This document shows, in pieces, positions 6,620-10,307 of a stretch of 10,307 nt of DNA (positions within the stretch are counted from its first letter, which is position 1; the number at the start of each line of letters is the position of its first letter). The DNA is from Promethearchaeota archaeon (GTDB lineage Archaea; Asgardarchaeota; Lokiarchaeia; Sigynarchaeales; SOKP01). The notes under the pieces were generated by a model, which saw only the letters and a program-made list of their open reading frames with translations, was not told the DNA's origin and ran no database searches. Made by a program: the position numbers and the translations under genes. The stretch lies in the NCBI GenBank assembly GCA_016839845.1, contig JAEOTL010000247.1, forward strand, positions 1 through 10,307, read 5' to 3'.

Positions 6620-7045
6620 GTGAAACACGAGGATCTACCCCCAACACCTCCTGCTAAACAACCTTCAAAAATTAAGAAGGGAGGTATTTATCAAAAATTA
6701 GCTGAATTTTTTGAAGAATTGTTAGTAGGATATAACGCTCGATATGAAAGATGGGAGAATTCAATCTCAAATATTTTATCAATATTAAGAAAAATGCGTA
6801 AAATCACTAAGAAAAATACTGATGATCTTGTTATCTCCATCAATAATTTATACAATAAAATTCAAGTAGGGCTAGAACTATTTAAACTTAAGCGAGGGGA
6901 GGTTGAGAAAGTAACCGAGGTTGATGTAGAATCAATGTCAGGGGAGTTCAAAAGGGTTTTAGGTATGTTAGAGTTACAAATAAAGGAATATCAGTTGAAG
7001 AGAGAAACTGATGATTTAATCCATGAAATGAAATCCCTTTCATAA
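6620..7045 (+). CDS. Helical coiled-coil-type protein, C-terminal part of the frameshifted gene
   Basis: A 141-residue frame from a GTG codon, but that GTG sits in the middle of a linker. The frame is open from 6461 and contains no ATG, GTG or TTG before 6620, so it probably has no start of its own and belongs to the upstream piece. The first 25 or so residues are proline and lysine rich (DLPPTPPAKQPSKIKKGG). From about residue 27 it is predicted by eye to be almost wholly helical: KLAEFFEELLVGYNARYERW, then a lysine-rich amphipathic stretch, then FKRVLGMLELQIKEYQLKRE near the end. Regular hydrophobic spacing suggests coiled-coil or helical-bundle assembly. There is no catalytic motif. It lies 56 bases before the actin-related gene, so a structural or adaptor role with that protein is plausible but unproven. 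Confidence 0.5.
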   Translation: MKHEDLPPTPPAKQPSKIKKGGIYQKLAEFFEELLVGYNARYERWENSISNILSILRKMRKITKKNTDDLVISINNLYNKIQVGLELFKLKRGEVEKVTEVDVESMSGEFKRVLGMLELQIKEYQLKRETDDLIHEMKSLS

Positions 7046-7055
7046 CTTTCAAATG

Positions 7056-7066
7056 TATATTATTAA
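7056..7066 (+). promoter_or_regulatory. Possible internal promoter before the actin-related gene
   Basis: TATATTATTAA lies about 40 bases before ATG 7102 and would give a leader of about 15 bases. The actin-related gene lacks a strong Shine-Dalgarno site, unlike the gene after it, so a separate short transcript is possible. Confidence 0.2.
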
Positions 7067-7101
7067 GAAAGTTCCAATTACATAGTTTTTAGCAGATAGA
7101 T

Positions 7102-8289
7102 ATGTCATCTGATAATGAGAATCAATTGCGTCCACTTATTCTTGATATTGGGAACAATTTCTTTCGAATCGGCTGGGCAGGAGAAGATTATCCCGCTATC
7201 ATTTCCCCGAGTGTATATGTAAATAAAACTGATTTTTTATTTGTTTCAGATATAATTGATGGTCTTGAAGAGATTTTCATAGAGGACACTAATGTTGATA
7301 ATCTAATTTTTGGAGAGCATGCTTTATCTTACTCAAATATCCTAAAGATTCATCAATTCCGAAAGGAGAATAATTATAATATTTTAGTAAAATTTTTCTT
7401 CCATTATTATCAGCAGTTAGGGATAAATGAAGAGAATCAATTCAAGCAACCCATTATTATTATAACACCTTATTTCATTTCAGAATTAGAGAAGACGAAA
7501 CTCAGAGAAGTCTTTTTCAATATCTTTAAATTTCCAACAATTCTCTTTTTAATTGATAGTCAAGGGATTATGGCTGCGTTACAAAAAACCAGTGCCGTAA
7601 TTGTGAATATGGGGGAAGTAAATACTTATATCACATCTTTCTTACATGGCTTTACAAATATCATGGCTAGAGATACTTTCCCAATAGCAGGAAAAGATTT
7701 AACGAATTATTTTCTCAATATATTGTTATTACAGAGAGGTTCTGGGAAAATAGAATACTTAGACCACTTCATGGTTAAAGAATTCAAAGATAAACTATCA
7801 ATGTGTATTTTAGATCCCGAAGGTGAGATAAAGCGGATTAAAGACGGGTTTACAAAATATGATAGTCTTATAGAGTTACCAGACGGATCTAAACTAAAAA
7901 TTAATTCAGAAAGGTTTCAAATTGTTGAGCCACTGTTTGATCCATCTATTACGCATATAGATTATATTGGTTTGCCAGAGGCTATAGCTAAAATAATTCG
8001 AACTTGGGAGAGGGAAGATTGGGAGGAATTATTATCCAATATCATACTAGCTGGAGGTGGAAGCCTAATACCTGGGCTGGAAAATAAAATAACACAAGAA
8101 ATTTCTGGATTTTTTTCTGATAAACTTAAAAATGAGATAAAGGTTCTTGCCGCTTCCGGAAGGGATAACATAAGTTGGGTTGGGGCAAGTGTACTATGGG
8201 CGCAAGGAAAATTGTCGAAGGGATGGGAAAAAAATCCGTTATATTCTCAGGAACCCCATCCTAAAAAAGAAGTTCATGCCAATACCTAA
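7102..8289 (+). CDS. Actin-family protein (divergent actin-related protein)
   Basis: A 395-residue protein spanning the whole actin fold (actin is about 375). Phosphate-1 loop: LILDIGNNFFRIGWAGEDYP (12-31), aligned with D-N-G-S-G-x-x-K-x-G-F-A-G-D-D of actin. Phosphate-2 region: SAVIVNMGEVNTY (164-176). Also actin-like are FKDKLSMCILD (228-238), ELPDGSKLKINSERF (258-272) and EPLFDPS (276-282). The adenosine motif NIILAGGGSLIPGLENKI (313-330) and the C-terminal SWVGASVLWA (358-367) are very clear. By eye alignment the ATP-site residues differ: actin Lys18 is Arg22, Gly15 is Asn19, Gln137 is Asp152, Asp154 is Asn169, Gly158 is Val173 and His161 is Tyr176. It may bind ATP while hydrolysing it poorly, as in some eukaryotic Arps (inference). 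It is not the main Asgard actin (lokiactin), which keeps these residues. The next gene starts 21 bases after its stop. Confidence 0.9.
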   Translation: MSSDNENQLRPLILDIGNNFFRIGWAGEDYPAIISPSVYVNKTDFLFVSDIIDGLEEIFIEDTNVDNLIFGEHALSYSNILKIHQFRKENNYNILVKFFFHYYQQLGINEENQFKQPIIIITPYFISELEKTKLREVFFNIFKFPTILFLIDSQGIMAALQKTSAVIVNMGEVNTYITSFLHGFTNIMARDTFPIAGKDLTNYFLNILLLQRGSGKIEYLDHFMVKEFKDKLSMCILDPEGEIKRIKDGFTKYDSLIELPDGSKLKINSERFQIVEPLFDPSITHIDYIGLPEAIAKIIRTWEREDWEELLSNIILAGGGSLIPGLENKITQEISGFFSDKLKNEIKVLAASGRDNISWVGASVLWAQGKLSKGWEKNPLYSQEPHPKKEVHANT

Positions 8290-8296
8290 TTATGAG

Positions 8297-8303
8297 AAAG
8301 GAG
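8297..8303 (+). promoter_or_regulatory. Strong Shine-Dalgarno site of the CHAT-type gene
   Basis: AAAGGAG seven bases before ATG 8311, in the 21-base gap after the actin-related gene. It fixes the start and supports co-expression of the two genes. Confidence 0.6.
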
Positions 8304-8310
8304 CGAGGAA

Positions 8311-10307
8311 ATGACATATAGTTTAGACCAAAGAAGAGAATTTCTTACTAGATTTCAAAATGATGTCACTACCGCTCGTAAACTTCTCCATAAGGCGAAT
8401 CATAAATGGGCTTCGAAGTTACTTAATAATTTGACTATGGAAATTGAGAAAAATGAATGGTTAGACCTTCAGAAAAAACACCAGCTTATAATGATAATAT
8501 CAAACTCTTGGTGGTTATATTTAAATTCTTTAACAACAAGTGTTGAAGGGAAAACCTCTGTTGATTTAATAAGATATATTGATGCGTATAAAAGATTCTT
8601 CTCGTTTTTATCAAATTTAGATGATTATTATCTTTTTAATAATTTTGCGTTTGACCTTCTTAAAAAATTTATAAAGACCGATAATTTATCGCAGAAAGGG
8701 ATATCTTTATTTGTTAATTCTTTCTCAGCCAAATTATATGAAAAGAAAGAGTTTCAGAAATTAATTGAAATACAAATCTTACTTATTTTTTTAAGGAAAT
8801 CCGTTGTTCCTTCAGAATATTTTCATTTTAGTATGGAGATATTAGGGAAAACGGTAATGAAAATAGAACCAAGTAAAAGGTCATTATTTATTTATATGAT
8901 TTTAGAAAATGTCTGTATTAAATACCAACTTATGAAGGATTCTTCTGAATTTGTAGGCCTTATTAATAAAATATTAGTTAATCGACTTCCTCAATATCTA
9001 AGAAATGAATTTAGCCTAGTTAGTAGGATTTCTATCAATGAGAGGAGTTTTGGAACAATTCTTGTTGATCTTGAGGAACTTATTAATTATTTAAATGATA
9101 TTGGAGAATATTCATGGATAATCTTAATTATTAGAAATATATTTTCAAAAATACAGGAATTTCAATCATTCGGAGATGCAGTTACTTATATTCGCAAGTT
9201 TATTGATTTCTCAATTAAGAGAAATCGGTTTGAAATAGCTTTTGAGATATATGATTTCTTGGAAGATTTGTTTCTTTATCAAACTAACCTTTCTTATGAT
9301 AATATTTTAATCGAATTGTGGGTGGAAGCATGCAAGAAATTTGTAGATATGAAGGAGAAGAAATATATCTTGCAATCCTTAGAAAAGCTTAATACTCACT
9401 TAAAAATTCCTCAAAATAATGCCCAAATCTTTCATTATTTTTATACATGCGATCTCTTATGGCAGTTTAAGTCAATGTTCTTTTCCTTAGAACAACGAGA
9501 CTTTTGGAAAATGATATTTTATCGTACGCTTTTTGAAGAACAAAATTACAAACTTGCCCAGAAAATTCTTCTGTATTTAGAGAAGGATTTCATAAATAAA
9601 ATTCCTGATACTTTATCCTTATATAATGAGGCTAACCAGATAAGGTCTCAGATTTATACTTTTGATGATTTAGAGGTTTTCCCTAATATTGATCAAGAAG
9701 GTTTTTCAATCAAAAACATGATTCTACGGATTAATTCTAAGGGAGTGATCTCTTGCAGAATAATTTCTACCGACAACCAGTTAATTGAAGGAACTATTGC
9801 AAATGAGTATTGGAATGATACTCAGATTATTGAGATTTATAATGATCTTTTTTATACCCCTGAAAAAAGAAAATATGATTTCAGTCTTACTGAATTTGGG
9901 CAGATCCTCTATTCTTTTCTCCCAAGATCAATCCGGAACATTTTCAAATCTGTAAAGATTGAGAGTTTGAAGACGATACCACAGATTTATTTTGTGTTAG
10001 ATACCATGACAATCCCTTTCGATTTGGTTTATGATAATAATTTCTTCCTATTGAAATACTCCATTGGATACAAAATCGGGGATCTACCTCTTGGGGGTAT
10101 TTCCTTTGAACAGGAAACTACTACAAATGATATTCCTAGCACTATTAATAATCAGTATAAAGTTCTAATTATTGAAGGGATAAATGCTAGCAATCCTTTA
10201 AAATGGAATGAAGAAATAAAAAATAAAGAATTAATCTATCCGTTTCCTACAGGTCTTAATGAAGTAAATTACATAGTTAATTTTTTTAACAATCAACCCG
10301 GGATTGA
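8311..10307 (+). CDS. Large helical protein entering a CHAT (caspase-like) protease domain, 3' end cut by window
   Basis: The frame is open for 665 codons with no stop before the window edge. Residues 1 to about 465 appear almost entirely helical, with repeated leucine/phenylalanine/isoleucine patterns and many paired helices, as in TPR-like or other alpha-solenoid repeats; I see no strict 34-residue consensus. From about residue 470 it turns to beta strands (MILRINSKGVISCRIIST), then has the pattern normally seen at the start of CHAT domains: EFGQILYSFLPRSI (528-541), IYFVLDTMTIPFDLVYD (559-575, matching the family's D-x-x-x-x-x-[IL]-P-[WF]-[ED]-L-x-x-D), FLLKYSIGY (578-586), and the strand YKVLIIEG (616-623). 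CHAT proteins are clan CD cysteine proteases related to caspases and separases. The His and Cys dyad would lie past the edge, so activity cannot be judged. It is co-transcribed with the actin-related gene. The family call is moderate; the gene itself is certain. Confidence 0.75.
   Translation, partial: MTYSLDQRREFLTRFQNDVTTARKLLHKANHKWASKLLNNLTMEIEKNEWLDLQKKHQLIMIISNSWWLYLNSLTTSVEGKTSVDLIRYIDAYKRFFSFLSNLDDYYLFNNFAFDLLKKFIKTDNLSQKGISLFVNSFSAKLYEKKEFQKLIEIQILLIFLRKSVVPSEYFHFSMEILGKTVMKIEPSKRSLFIYMILENVCIKYQLMKDSSEFVGLINKILVNRLPQYLRNEFSLVSRISINERSFGTILVDLEELINYLNDIGEYSWIILIIRNIFSKIQEFQSFGDAVTYIRKFIDFSIKRNRFEIAFEIYDFLEDLFLYQTNLSYDNILIELWVEACKKFVDMKEKKYILQSLEKLNTHLKIPQNNAQIFHYFYTCDLLWQFKSMFFSLEQRDFWKMIFYRTLFEEQNYKLAQKILLYLEKDFINKIPDTLSLYNEANQIRSQIYTFDDLEVFPNIDQEGFSIKNMILRINSKGVISCRIISTDNQLIEGTIANEYWNDTQIIEIYNDLFYTPEKRKYDFSLTEFGQILYSFLPRSIRNIFKSVKIESLKTIPQIYFVLDTMTIPFDLVYDNNFFLLKYSIGYKIGDLPLGGISFEQETTTNDIPSTINNQYKVLIIEGINASNPLKWNEEIKNKELIYPFPTGLNEVNYIVNFFNNQPGI

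Noticed and set aside
6620..7045. Independent small gene starting at GTG 6620
   Set aside because: The GTG lies in mid-linker, the frame continues upstream through the A run without any other start, and joining with 6196-6567 gives a more natural protein. An AGGAAGAG upstream is present but is most simply coding sequence.
1..10307. CRISPR array, insertion sequence, prophage or toxin-antitoxin locus
   Set aside because: No regularly spaced repeats, terminal inverted repeats, transposase, integrase or phage-type genes are visible; the AbrB-like protein is fused to ACT and lacks an adjacent toxin.

Overview
This AT-rich window looks like a piece of an Asgard archaeal genome (Lokiarchaeia/Heimdallarchaeia-like; I cannot place the lineage). 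It carries three eukaryotic-signature families within 10 kb: a gelsolin-fold protein, a Roadblock/LC7 protein and an actin-family protein. Start codons include TTG and GTG, Shine-Dalgarno sites are strong before only two genes, and several starts are preceded by archaeal TATA-like boxes. Nothing indicates a phage, transposon, CRISPR array, tRNA or rRNA.

Layout. (1) 18-1583 (+): housekeeping two-domain NAD(P)HX repair enzyme (NnrE-NnrD fusion). (2) 1806-2639 (+): gelsolin-like domain plus an unclassified C-terminal region. (3) 2769-3155 (-): Roadblock/LC7 protein, convergent with the gelsolin gene. (4) 3414-5558 (+): 714-residue protein with an N-terminal beta domain, a roughly 110-residue proline-rich linker, two related beta-barrel-like repeats and a C-terminal von Willebrand A domain with an intact MIDAS. 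Its promoter region is divergent from that of the Roadblock gene, and a T-rich terminator follows. (5) 5747 to the window end (+): a probable operon of an AbrB-ACT regulator, a lysine-rich coiled-coil-type protein split by a one-base frameshift in an A12 run, an actin-related protein with altered ATP-binding loops, and a large helical protein whose C-terminus enters a CHAT (caspase-like) protease domain before the window ends.

How the genes may work together (inference). Gelsolin, actin-related and Roadblock proteins suggest a locus concerned with cytoskeleton or small-GTPase signalling. The proline-rich VWA protein could be a scaffold, because polyproline is the classical profilin/SH3-type ligand. 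The most unusual part is the last operon, where a divergent actin-related protein lies 21 bases upstream of a CHAT-protease-type protein. The basic coiled-coil protein sits before them and a putative ligand-sensing AbrB-ACT regulator leads. This could be an actin-linked protease or stress/defence module, but the sequence shows only family membership and gene order.
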